From Pseudomonas turukhanskensis (GTDB taxonomy: Bacteria > Pseudomonadota > Gammaproteobacteria > Pseudomonadales > Pseudomonadaceae): a stretch of 40,010 bases of DNA. The notes under the pieces were generated by a model. That model was not told the DNA's origin. It did not search any database and saw only the letters and a list, made by a program, of their open reading frames with translations. Each line of letters begins with the position of its first letter. Positions within the stretch are counted from its first letter, which is position 1. The stretch spans positions 1-40,010 of the forward strand of contig NZ_BSFN01000029.1 of the NCBI RefSeq assembly GCF_027922365.1, given 5' to 3'. The translations under genes and the position numbers were made by a program. This document shows, in pieces, positions 24,063-32,116 of the stretch.

Positions 24063-25181
24063 CTAGCGTTTAGGCAACATCACCGTAAATGTGGTGCCTT
24101 CGGCTTCGTTCGAAATCACCTGAACGCTGCCGCCGTGGGCAATCACCACTTCATTGACGATAAACAACCCCAGTCCCAGGCTGGTTTCGCCGGCGCGGTC
24201 GCTGGTGCTGCGTACCAGCGGGAAGAACAGGGTGGAAATGGCGCTCTCGGCAATGGGCTCGCCATGGTTGTGCAGGGTCAGCGTCACGCTGTCGGGCTCG
24301 CCGATCAGGCGCAGCGTAATGGGCAAGTTGCTGGCGCCGTGCTGCAGGGCGTTGCCGATCAGGTTTTGCAGCAACTGCTCGATGCGGCCCTGGTCCCATT
24401 CGCCCTCGGTTTCACCCATCGCCTCATAGCGCAGGTCGCTGAGCGGCTGGCCGGCGCTGGCTTCGTCGATGGCGGCCTGGCACAGCAGCGCCATGCTGAT
24501 GGGCGTACGCACGATAGGCAAACTGTTGCCCAGGCGGCTGCGCACGAACTCCAGCAGGTCGTTGACCATGCCCGCCATATGCCGGGTGCTGTTGCGGATG
24601 CGTTGCACGTGGCTGCGGCCTTTTTCATCAAGACCGGGCCGTCCGGCCAGCAGCTCGCTGGACATGCTTACCGCCTGCAACGGCGCGCGCAGGTCGTGGC
24701 CGAGAATGGCCAGAAAGATATCGCGCGAGTGGTTGACCTGTTCGGCATAGGCCGCGGTGGATTCGGCCAGCGCTTCGTCGATGGCTTCGTTGAAGCGGAT
24801 CAGGTCGCGCATATGCAGCAGTTCCATCTGCGTCAGGCTATCGGTCCACAGGCGGATTACGCTGGCGCGCAGGTGGCGGAACTCGGAGGTCATCTGCACC
24901 AGGTCAAACCCCACCTGGTGGCGCAGTTCGCCATGGCTGGCGGCGGCCACGTCCAGGCTCGGGGTTTTTTCCGGTCCTTCGCCCATCGACTTGGCCGCGC
25001 GTTCCATCTCGCTCTGCTCGGTGTTCATGTCGCGGGCAGCGGCCAGCAGAATGGAACGGGCGTGGTCGCGCAGTTCGGCGCGGTTCATGCTGTCGGCAGC
25101 CGGGCGAATGGTCATGGCAAAGGCCTCCCACTCATCCACGATACGGTCGACAGTGGCGACAATGAACTCAGCAAGACGCAT
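24063..25181 (-). CDS. soluble sensor histidine kinase with RsbRD-type N-terminal domain
   Basis: A 372-aa kinase without membrane segments. Residues 1-135 form a helical domain like the N-terminal RsbRD/sensor domain (AEFIVATVDRIVDEWEAFA). The H-box GHDLRAPLQ (His about 160) follows, then the N-box LLQNLIGNALQHG, an atypical G1 box (LHNHGEPI, where the usual D-x-G is H-x-G), and G2 SLGLGLFIVNEVV. No response regulator gene is next to it, so it is an orphan kinase. The ATG at 25181 begins the sensor domain. Confidence 0.9.
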   Translation of the reverse strand: MRLAEFIVATVDRIVDEWEAFAMTIRPAADSMNRAELRDHARSILLAAARDMNTEQSEMERAAKSMGEGPEKTPSLDVAAASHGELRHQVGFDLVQMTSEFRHLRASVIRLWTDSLTQMELLHMRDLIRFNEAIDEALAESTAAYAEQVNHSRDIFLAILGHDLRAPLQAVSMSSELLAGRPGLDEKGRSHVQRIRNSTRHMAGMVNDLLEFVRSRLGNSLPIVRTPISMALLCQAAIDEASAGQPLSDLRYEAMGETEGEWDQGRIEQLLQNLIGNALQHGASNLPITLRLIGEPDSVTLTLHNHGEPIAESAISTLFFPLVRSTSDRAGETSLGLGLFIVNEVVIAHGGSVQVISNEAEGTTFTVMLPKR

Positions 25182-25268
25182 GGTTGGAAAACCCCGGACA
25201 ACGGCGACGATTAGGCATAGTAGTCGCTTTCGTTGCGCTTGCTAGCGGCATGTTGCTGGCGTGGCGTT

Positions 25269-25814
25269 TCAGGGTTTTACTTCGGCCAAACGGTCGTGTT
25301 CCAGGGTCAGGGCAATCACCACCGGCTGGCTGGGGAAGTTGGGCGAGTCATCCTCGGTATTGGCCAGTGCCGGCAGATTGAGCTGGATCACACCGGTGTT
25401 TTCATCACGGCTGACGCTGGCGTTGGTCAGGTCTTGAATGGCGCGAAAGTTGTCGCCGCCGATCTGCAGCGTATCGATCAGACGGTAATGCGGGTCGCCG
25501 GCCTCATTGGCATCGGGTTCGAACACGGCCAGGTACTGGTTGTAGCTGTTACCCATGGCAAAACCTTCCACCGTGAATACCGCCAGAGTCAGTTGCGAGC
25601 TCGGGCTGGTGTTCAGGGTGGCGCTCATGGTGGCTTCGGGGTAGCCGGTGGCGAAGCCGTCGCGCAGCAGAGCCACCAGATGGTCAACCTGGGTGACCAG
25701 CTCCTTGGGTGGCGCATCGGCGTTTGCCGCCGGGGTATCTTCGACGGCGCCGCCTTCGGCGAGGGCGACGGTGCAAAACAGGGCCAGGGCGGCCGGCAGC
25801 AGGGCGATTTTCAT
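25269..25814 (-). CDS. hypothetical secreted protein (181 aa)
   Basis: Not recognised. It has a good signal peptide (KIALLPAALALFCTVALA), so it is probably periplasmic. The mature part is acidic, Cys-free, with predicted beta-strand segments (SQLTLAVFTVEGFAMG, YNQYLAVFEP, VVIALTLEHDRL). The codon use is normal. The ribosome binding site is weak (CAGGT next to the ATG). It lies 87 bp downstream of the YpfJ-type protease gene's stop on the same strand and may be in the same transcript. Confidence 0.7.
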   Translation of the reverse strand: MKIALLPAALALFCTVALAEGGAVEDTPAANADAPPKELVTQVDHLVALLRDGFATGYPEATMSATLNTSPSSQLTLAVFTVEGFAMGNSYNQYLAVFEPDANEAGDPHYRLIDTLQIGGDNFRAIQDLTNASVSRDENTGVIQLNLPALANTEDDSPNFPSQPVVIALTLEHDRLAEVKP

Positions 25815-25853
25815 ACCTGAATATCCGCATGGGAAGAAGCGGCGGATGGTAGA

Positions 25854-25880
25854 GCATCGCGGCTGAAGCCGCGCCTACGG
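25854..25880. repeat. single REP-type hairpin (CGCGGCTGAAGCCGCG)
   Basis: A short palindrome CGCGGCTGAAGCCGCG next to CCTACGG, matching another common Pseudomonas REP form. It lies between the protease gene and the secreted unknown gene and may stabilise the upstream message. Confidence 0.7.
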
Positions 25881-25910
25881 GGCTAGCATTTTTAGCCTCG
25901 GTTGCTGCAC

Positions 25911-26792
25911 CTAGAGTGAAGTCGCCTTGAAGGTATCGCAGCCACTGACCTTGCCACTCTCATAGCCGGTCTTGAACCAACGTACGCGCTGCTGCGAGGT
26001 GCCGTGGGTAAAGGAGTCGGGCACCACCTGGCCGCGCGCCTGTTTTTGCAAACGGTCATCACCGATGGCATTAGCGGCGTTCAGGGCTTCTTCCAGGTCA
26101 CCCGGTTCCAGCCAGTTCAAGCGCTGCTGCGCGTGAAAGGCCCATACCCCGGCCAGGCAATCGGCCTGCAATTCCTGGCGCACCAGCAAGCCGTTGGCGC
26201 CTTCCATTTTGGCCCCGGCCTGGCGGGCGTTATTCACCTTGGTGGAAATGCCCAGCAGGGTTTGCACGTGGTGGCCCACCTCGTGGGCAATCACGTAGGC
26301 CTGGGCAAAGTCACCGGCAGCAGAAAAGCGCTGAGCCATTTCCTTGAAGAAATCCAGGTCCAGGTACACCTGATGATCGCCCGGGCAGTAAAAGGGGCCG
26401 GTGGCCGACGAGGCAAAGCCGCAGGCCGAATTCACGCCTCCCCGAAACAGCACCAGCGTGGGGTCCTGGTACTGCTTGCCAGCCTGTTGAAAGATGGCGC
26501 GCCAGGTGTCCTCGGTGTCGCCGAGCACCGCGCGGACGAACTCGGCCTGTTCATCATTGGCCGCTGGCGCATGGCCTTGTTGCTGAGTGGGCGCGGTGGA
26601 AATACCGGCCTGGTTGGCCAGTTGGCCGAGGATCTGCATCGGGTCTTGCCCGCTAATCAGCCCGAACACCACGATAATCGCTACGGCGCCCAGGCTCAGG
26701 CCCTTGCCACCGCCCAAGCGCATGCCGCCGCCACCACCGCTGTCGCGGGCATCTACCACGTTGTCGCTGCGTCGGCCTTTCTTCCAGAGCAT
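25911..26792 (-). CDS. ypfJ: YpfJ-family neutral zinc metallopeptidase
   Basis: A 293-aa membrane-anchored protein. The N-terminus has basic and Gly-rich residues and one membrane helix at about 33-47 (LSLGAVAIIVVFGLISG). The zinc motif HEVGHH begins at residue 170 (VIAHEVGHHVQTLLG), with a downstream ELQADCLAGVWA that supplies the third ligand, and CGFASSATGPFYCPGD before it. The motif and length match the YpfJ/zincin-like family. The active site is probably periplasmic. Biological substrates are unknown. Confidence 0.93.
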   Translation of the reverse strand: MLWKKGRRSDNVVDARDSGGGGGMRLGGGKGLSLGAVAIIVVFGLISGQDPMQILGQLANQAGISTAPTQQQGHAPAANDEQAEFVRAVLGDTEDTWRAIFQQAGKQYQDPTLVLFRGGVNSACGFASSATGPFYCPGDHQVYLDLDFFKEMAQRFSAAGDFAQAYVIAHEVGHHVQTLLGISTKVNNARQAGAKMEGANGLLVRQELQADCLAGVWAFHAQQRLNWLEPGDLEEALNAANAIGDDRLQKQARGQVVPDSFTHGTSQQRVRWFKTGYESGKVSGCDTFKATSL

Positions 26793-26868
26793 GGGTATTT
26801 CTCCTGATCCGTGGCGCTTTTAGTGTTGCGGTGCAGCTGGACACGCGCCAGGCCGGCGGTCTGTTAAC

Positions 26869-27303
26869 TCACTCGCCTGCGTAACGGGTCAGCACCTGCT
26901 CGGTGCCATCACGTTGCACACCGATCACAGCATAGGCATCGCGGATGCCGCCTTGTTCCATCCCTGGTGAGCCCATCGGCATTCCGGGCACCGCGGCACC
27001 GATCAAATCAGCGCGCTCACGCAGTTTGAGAACGTCAGCCGCCGGCACATGGCCCTCAACGAATTTGCCGTCGATTACACCCGTGTGGCAGCTACCCAGG
27101 TTGTGCGGCACGCCGAGGCGAGTTTTGACCGCGCTCATGTTGGTTTCCACATGGTCGGCCACTTTGAAACCATTGTTTTGCAAATGGCTGATCCAGGCTT
27201 TGCAGCAACCGCAGTTGGCATCGCGGTACACGTCGATGGTGATGGGCTCGGCAGCGTGCAGAACACCTGTGAACAGTAGCGGGAGAAGGGCTAAACAGCG
27301 CAT
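26869..27303 (-). CDS. DUF411-family protein (putative copper-related periplasmic protein)
   Basis: A 144-aa exported protein with a signal peptide (residues 1-18, ending LHAA). The mature part has a thioredoxin-like start (ITIDVYRDANCGCCKAWISHL) with Cys31, Cys33 and Cys34, then the family motifs NLGSCHTGVIDGKFVEGHVPA and Met-rich VPGMPMGSPGME. DUF411 genes are often found with copper or other metal resistance genes; the Cys and Met residues suit Cu(I) binding. A 16-bp palindrome lies 22 bp upstream of the start. Confidence 0.9.
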   Translation of the reverse strand: MRCLALLPLLFTGVLHAAEPITIDVYRDANCGCCKAWISHLQNNGFKVADHVETNMSAVKTRLGVPHNLGSCHTGVIDGKFVEGHVPAADVLKLRERADLIGAAVPGMPMGSPGMEQGGIRDAYAVIGVQRDGTEQVLTRYAGE

Positions 27304-27325
27304 GGCAGTAACTCCAGGGGAGAAA

Positions 27326-27341
27326 TATGCTCAGGAGCATA
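27326..27341. promoter_or_regulatory. palindrome upstream of the DUF411 gene (TATGCTCAGGAGCATA)
   Basis: Perfect 7-bp arms around AG, flanked by GGGA and TCCC which extend the symmetry. It lies 22 bp from the DUF411 start and 92 bp from the divergent membrane protein gene, so it is a possible operator, for example of a metal-responsive regulator. Confidence 0.45.
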
Positions 27342-27433
27342 GTCCCTGCTGGCGGCCCTCCGAAGCAGGCAGCTATTTACAAATATGTCGAGGTCCCTAT
27401 TCTTCAGCCTTCCCCTAAGGCCGGAGCCTGACC

Positions 27434-27817
27434 ATGCTGTTCGCCCGACTGTTCCTTTTGCTACAGGCCCTGGTGTTGGGCGGTTTTGGCGTGGCCTATT
27501 TCACTTACCCACAGGAGATGGCCGCCCTCACCGGCATGATTCTGATGCAAGGCTCGGCCGTGGTTGATGTGCGCGCCTACTACGGTGCGTTGCAACTGGG
27601 GTTGGCGGTGTTCTTGTTGTCTTCGGCGGTGCGCCCGGCGTTTATCCGGCCGGCCTTGAGCCTGCTGACCCTGTTGTTCGCCGCGCTAGCCCTGGGGCGC
27701 ACCGGCGGCCTGTATCTGGACGGCACGGTGGGGCAGACCTTCAACCTCTACGCCATGGCGTACGAGGCCACCTCGGCCGTGCTGAGCTACATCGGCTTTC
27801 GCCGCTTGCCTGGGTAG
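27434..27817 (+). CDS. small four-helix membrane protein (DUF4345-like)
   Basis: A 127-aa integral membrane protein with four hydrophobic helices. Family-like segments are YFTYPQEMAALTGM, DVRAYYGALQLGLAVFLL and YEATSAVLSYIGF. The family has no known function. The ATG at 27434 has GGAG-type sequence upstream (GGCCGGAGCC). It is divergent from the DUF411 gene. Confidence 0.82.
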   Translation: MLFARLFLLLQALVLGGFGVAYFTYPQEMAALTGMILMQGSAVVDVRAYYGALQLGLAVFLLSSAVRPAFIRPALSLLTLLFAALALGRTGGLYLDGTVGQTFNLYAMAYEATSAVLSYIGFRRLPG

Positions 27818-27973
27818 CGCGCGCCCTTCGCCCTACAAAGTAGCTCGCCTGGCAAAGCAGGCCTTCAAATCGGGCAACTTCTATTGGTCGCTGCGCTATA
27901 GCCCACAAATCCCGGCGTCAAGGTGATGGCACTGTGCTTGCACGACCCTGTGCCTAACAGGGAGAACATCACT

Positions 27974-29389
27974 ATGTTGCTAACACGCACCAAGGCCCGT
28001 CGCGCGGAAGACGACGGCGCCCTGAGCTTGCTGGTGGACAACCTTGACCTGACCAGTCAACTGTCCGACCTGCAGCCCATCAACACCCGCCTCAACGGCT
28101 TCACCCGGGCGCTGCATCAGCGTCTGGGCGAGAGCCTGGCCGCCTCGGTGGATATCGCCGCCCATGCTCCGGAGCTGGCGCGTATCGCCAGTGAAACCGA
28201 GGCCAGCGGGCAAAGCCTGGCGCAAGCCTTGGAGCTGATCGCCAGTGCCAGTGAGGAAGTCAGCACCACCCTGGACAGCGAGCTGGTGCCCGGCGCTGCG
28301 CAGGTGGCCAAGCTGGCCGCCGAAGTGTCCGGCACGTTGCGCAGCTGCCAGCAGACGGGCGATGAAGTGTTGCGTCAGGTGGACGCCATCGATGCCAGCG
28401 AAACCCAGCTTGAAAGTGTCATCACCCAACTGGTGGGCCAACTGGAAGAAGTCAGCCAGGTGCTGGGTGTAATCGCCAGTATTTCCCAGCAGACCAACCT
28501 GCTGGCCCTGAACGCCGCCATTGAAGCGGCGCGGGCGGGTGAGCATGGTCGCGGTTTTGCCGTGGTGGCCGATGAAGTGCGGCGCCTGGCCGGCCACACC
28601 ACCGAAGCCACCGGCAAAGTCAGCCAGATTATCGAACGCTTTCGCGACGGCATGGCCCAGCTCGGCACCGCCGGCCAGCATATGCACAGCGCCGTGGCCG
28701 ACGGCCGCGACGGTATGACACGCATGGGCGAAGACCTGCGTAATACCCGCGCGGCCATGGACCAGCTCGACCAGCGCGTCGGCCATATCGCCGCCGGCAC
28801 CGAGCAGATCGGCATCGCCGTGCACGCCATCAATGGCGACGTGCAAAACATCGCCGGGGTCGCCGCCGACCTGCTCAGCAAAGCCGGGCAAGTGCTGACC
28901 CACAGCCAGGCCGTGCGCAGCAGCGGCGACCGGTTGCTTGATGGTCTGGGCGCGTTCCGTTTGCAGATTCACAAAGACGTGCAAGCTAGCGTCGAGCGCC
29001 TGGCAATGGAGGCGGCGTTGCACGGCGAGATCGGCCGCGCCGAGGAATTTCTGGCCGATACATTGCGCCGTGACCCGCGCTTTGAACTGTTCTACCTGGT
29101 CAACAGCGACGGTACTCAGCTCAGTGAAAACGTGTTTGCCGAGGGGCTGGGCGCCTCAGCATCGGGCACTTCAGGACTGGAGCGGGGCGCGAGCTGCAAA
29201 GGCCGCAACTGGGCGCAGCGGCCCTGGTTCCGGGCGGTGGCCGAGCAATTGAGCAGCCATATCACCCCGGTGTATCGCTCCTCGGCCACCGATGCGTTCT
29301 GCTTTACCGTGTCGGTGCCGGTGTTTACCGCCAGTGGGCAGTTGCAGCGGGTGTTGGGAGCGGATGTGCGGTTGTCGGCGTTGGTGTGA
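27974..29389 (+). CDS. soluble methyl-accepting chemotaxis protein with C-terminal sensor domain
   Basis: A 471-aa chemoreceptor without membrane segments, so it acts in the cytoplasm. The signalling hairpin occupies the first two thirds, with the conserved tip at residues 161-205 (ISQQTNLLALNAAIEAARAG, GRGFAVVADEVRRLAG), the contact site for CheA and CheW. Residues about 345-471 form a Cache/PDC-like sensor (LVNSDGTQLSENVF, NWAQRPWFRAV, HITPVYRSSATDAFCFTVSVPVF). No HAMP domain is seen. The order (signal domain first, sensor last) is the reverse of the usual receptor. The ATG at 27974 has GGGAG upstream; a start at 27923 would add 17 atypical residues. Confidence 0.93.
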   Translation: MLLTRTKARRAEDDGALSLLVDNLDLTSQLSDLQPINTRLNGFTRALHQRLGESLAASVDIAAHAPELARIASETEASGQSLAQALELIASASEEVSTTLDSELVPGAAQVAKLAAEVSGTLRSCQQTGDEVLRQVDAIDASETQLESVITQLVGQLEEVSQVLGVIASISQQTNLLALNAAIEAARAGEHGRGFAVVADEVRRLAGHTTEATGKVSQIIERFRDGMAQLGTAGQHMHSAVADGRDGMTRMGEDLRNTRAAMDQLDQRVGHIAAGTEQIGIAVHAINGDVQNIAGVAADLLSKAGQVLTHSQAVRSSGDRLLDGLGAFRLQIHKDVQASVERLAMEAALHGEIGRAEEFLADTLRRDPRFELFYLVNSDGTQLSENVFAEGLGASASGTSGLERGASCKGRNWAQRPWFRAVAEQLSSHITPVYRSSATDAFCFTVSVPVFTASGQLQRVLGADVRLSALV

Positions 29390-29404
29390 TTGCCCTTCGA
29401 GATT

Positions 29405-29480
29405 CTGGATCCCCGCCTTCGCGGGGATGACGAACGTTTGAAGTTCGATATCCGTCATTCCCGCGAAGGCGGGAATCCAG
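29405..29480. repeat. inverted pair of dRS3-like repeats (locus 2)
   Basis: Arms 29405-29432 (CTGGATCCCCGCCTTCGCGG...) and 29453-29480 (the inverse, with ATTCCCGCGAAGGCGGGAAT) lie 15 bp after the chemoreceptor stop. They may act as its terminator. Confidence 0.88.
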
Positions 29481-29482
29481 TT

Positions 29483-29573
29483 GTAGGGCGAATATCCGCA
29501 TAGCGGATATCCGCCGTCGTTCGCCCTGCTGATGCGGATCGGCGGATATCGCCCGCGGCGATATTCGCCCTAC
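29483..29573. repeat. palindromic repeat, GTAGGGCGAATATCYGC family, copy 2
   Basis: Arm GTAGGGCGAATATCCGC at the left end and GCGATATTCGCCCTAC at the right end, each with an inner palindrome. The right end runs into the stop codon of opgH (29570-29572), so part of the stop context comes from the repeat. Confidence 0.85.
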
Positions 29574-32116
29574 GCCGGAACCGCATTCCCCGCCACCGCC
29601 GGCAACGGCAACAATGGCGCATGGGGATCTTTGGCAATCGTCTCGCGCCAGCTCTCGATCCATTCCCCCGGCTCGTCGTCCCACACCGCCGCGTGCAAAC
29701 GCGCCATCGCCACCGGGTCGCTGAGCAGGGCCATTTTCGCTTTCTCGTCCAACTGCTGCGGCCCGACTTTCAAGGCATGGCGTACCTGCTCGGTGCGCTC
29801 CCACTCCAACGGTTCCGCCTGACGGTGGCGCGCAGTGGCCAGCGCATAGGCCAGGGCGTTCTGCTTGGGGTCGACCACGGCGTGCACAAAGCCGTTATGC
29901 AAGGCATGCCAGTTGTTTTCGTGGTTGTACTCATCGGTGGCCAGCAGCTCGCGCGGCGGCTGGTATTCCTCGGGAATCAGAAACAGCTGCTCGTCCTTGG
30001 CCTTCAACCCCACGCCGACTCGGCTGGACAACACCGACAGCGGAATCGACAGCATCAGCGAGCCGACAATGGGCGCCAGCCACCACAAAAAGCTCGGGTT
30101 CAGCCAGGCCACCAAGGCCGTCCACAGCACGCCAAGCGCCGTTTGTGGGCCATGGCGTACCGCCGCTTCACGCCAGGTAGTGGAGCCGTCATCGCGGCTT
30201 GGCGAATGCCACACGGCTTCCCAGCCGAGAAACGCCGCCAGCACAAAGCGGGTGTGGAACAGCATGCGCACCGGCGCCAGCAGAATGGAAAAGAGCATTT
30301 CCAGCAGCATAGACACGGTTACCCGCAGCTTGCCGCCATAGGCCTTGGCGCCCTTGGCCCACACCAGCACCACGCTGAGCAGTTTGGGCAGAAACAGCAG
30401 CACCACGGTGGTGGAAAACAGCGCGATGGCTTTTTCCGGGTGCCACTGCGGCCACAACGGATACAGCTGGCGCGGCTCCATAAAATACTGCGGCTCCATC
30501 AGCGTATTGGTAGCCAGCAACGCGGTGGACAACAGCAGGAAGAAAAACCACAGCGGCGCCGACAGGTACGACATCACCCCGGTCAAAAACACTGCGCGGT
30601 GCACCGGGTGCATGCCCTTGACCATAAACAGGCGAAAGTTCATCAGGTTGCCGTGGCACCAGCGGCGGTCTCGCTTGAGCTCATCCAGCAGGTTGGGCGG
30701 CAGCTCTTCGTAACTGCCGGGCAAGTCATAGGCGATCCACACGCCCCAGCCGGCGCGGCGCATCAGCGCAGCCTCGACGAAGTCATGGGAAAGAATCGCC
30801 CCGGCAAACGCGCCCTTGCCCGGTAGCGGCGCCAGGGCGCAATGCTCAATAAAGGGCTTCATGCGGATAATGGCGTTATGGCCCCAGTAGTGCGATTCAC
30901 CTAGCTGCCAAAAGTGCAGCCCGGCGGTGAACAGCGGGCCATACACGCGGGTGGCGAACTGTTGAATACGGGCATACAGGCTGTTCATGCCCGAGGCGCG
31001 CGGTGCGGTCTGGATAATGCCGGCGTCCGGCGTCGCTTCCATCAGGCGCACCAGGCTGGTCAGGCATTCACCGCTCATTACGCTGTCGGCATCTAGCACC
31101 ACCATGTAGCGGTACTCACTGCCCCAGCGGCGGCAGAAGTCGTCAAGGTTGCCGCTTTTACGTTTCACCCGGCGCCGGCGTCGGCGATAGAAAATTCGCC
31201 CAAAGCCTTGGGTTTCCCGGCACAGGTCGAGCCAGGCCTGCTGCTCGGCCACTGCAATATCGGCGTCGTTGCTGTCGCTCAGCACAAAGAAGTCGAAGCG
31301 TTCGATGTCGCCCGTCGCCGCCACCGATTCATAGGTGGCCCGCAGCCCGGCAAATACCCGCGCCACGTCCTCGTTGCAAATCGGCATCACGATGGCGGTG
31401 CGCGCCTCGGCGGCAATCGGCTCGTTGCCGGCGCTGGCGCCGGAAATGCGGTATTTGTCGCGCCCGGTTAGCAGTTCCAGAAAGCCCATCAGCGCGGTCC
31501 AGAAGCCCGCCGACACCCAGCAAAACAGAATGCCGAACAGCAGCAAAATACTGCCCTGCAGAAAATACGGCAGCACCTGCGTGGCGGTCTGCATCAGGGT
31601 TTGCTGGCGCACTTCTTCCCACTCGAAAAACGCCCAGCCCTGGTACGGCATGATGCCTTTCATGTACCAGCCGGCCACCAGCGTCTGGCCCAGCATCAGC
31701 GCCAGCAGAATGTAGCGGCGTATGGAGCCCACATGCCGCCAGCGTGCCGACGGCAGCTCGCGCTTGGCCGGTGCCGGCGGGTTCTCGCGCCCGCGCAGGT
31801 TGCGCCACAGACGCACCAGCACATTGGTGCGCCAAGGCTCGGGAATGACCCGCGTGCGCTGAATCGGCGGCGTGGCTTTCAGGCGCACGCGGCCCTCGGC
31901 ATCGGCGTCGAGCATCTGCGCATCGGTGCTCAGCAGCGTCAGGCGCTGGGCCACCGAGGCCTGCACGGCAGCCTGGTTATCGGCTACCGGTTGGGCCGCC
32001 AGGCGCCGATGTACTTCCAGCAGCGACCGACTGCCACTCAACTCCGCGCGCTGCTCTTCACTCAGCGGCAAGTGGGCCAAGTATTCGCGGACGGTGATGG
32101 CGGCTGGCTTATTCAT
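29570..32116 (-). CDS. opgH: OpgH (MdoH), osmoregulated periplasmic glucan glucosyltransferase
   Basis: An inner-membrane family-2 glycosyltransferase that builds the beta-1,2 glucan backbone from UDP-glucose. At 848 aa it matches E. coli OpgH (847 aa). About eight membrane helices surround a cytoplasmic catalytic domain (roughly 235-490). This has SNDADIAV, DADSVMSG (second Asp), SHDFVEAALMRRAGW, and RDRRWCHGNL (the Q/RxxRW product-site motif). The ATG at 32116 overlaps the opgG stop by 8 bp, so translation is coupled. In several pseudomonads OPG loss affects motility and virulence. Confidence 0.97.
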   Translation of the reverse strand: MNKPAAITVREYLAHLPLSEEQRAELSGSRSLLEVHRRLAAQPVADNQAAVQASVAQRLTLLSTDAQMLDADAEGRVRLKATPPIQRTRVIPEPWRTNVLVRLWRNLRGRENPPAPAKRELPSARWRHVGSIRRYILLALMLGQTLVAGWYMKGIMPYQGWAFFEWEEVRQQTLMQTATQVLPYFLQGSILLLFGILFCWVSAGFWTALMGFLELLTGRDKYRISGASAGNEPIAAEARTAIVMPICNEDVARVFAGLRATYESVAATGDIERFDFFVLSDSNDADIAVAEQQAWLDLCRETQGFGRIFYRRRRRRVKRKSGNLDDFCRRWGSEYRYMVVLDADSVMSGECLTSLVRLMEATPDAGIIQTAPRASGMNSLYARIQQFATRVYGPLFTAGLHFWQLGESHYWGHNAIIRMKPFIEHCALAPLPGKGAFAGAILSHDFVEAALMRRAGWGVWIAYDLPGSYEELPPNLLDELKRDRRWCHGNLMNFRLFMVKGMHPVHRAVFLTGVMSYLSAPLWFFFLLLSTALLATNTLMEPQYFMEPRQLYPLWPQWHPEKAIALFSTTVVLLFLPKLLSVVLVWAKGAKAYGGKLRVTVSMLLEMLFSILLAPVRMLFHTRFVLAAFLGWEAVWHSPSRDDGSTTWREAAVRHGPQTALGVLWTALVAWLNPSFLWWLAPIVGSLMLSIPLSVLSSRVGVGLKAKDEQLFLIPEEYQPPRELLATDEYNHENNWHALHNGFVHAVVDPKQNALAYALATARHRQAEPLEWERTEQVRHALKVGPQQLDEKAKMALLSDPVAMARLHAAVWDDEPGEWIESWRETIAKDPHAPLLPLPAVAGNAVPA

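Noticed and set aside
27980..29023. 347-aa antisense ORF opposite the chemoreceptor
   Set aside because: Shadow of the coiled-coil coding region; no start signal and no domain.
29621..30826. 401-aa antisense ORF opposite opgH
   Set aside because: Shadow of opgH; composition dominated by Gln, Arg and His.
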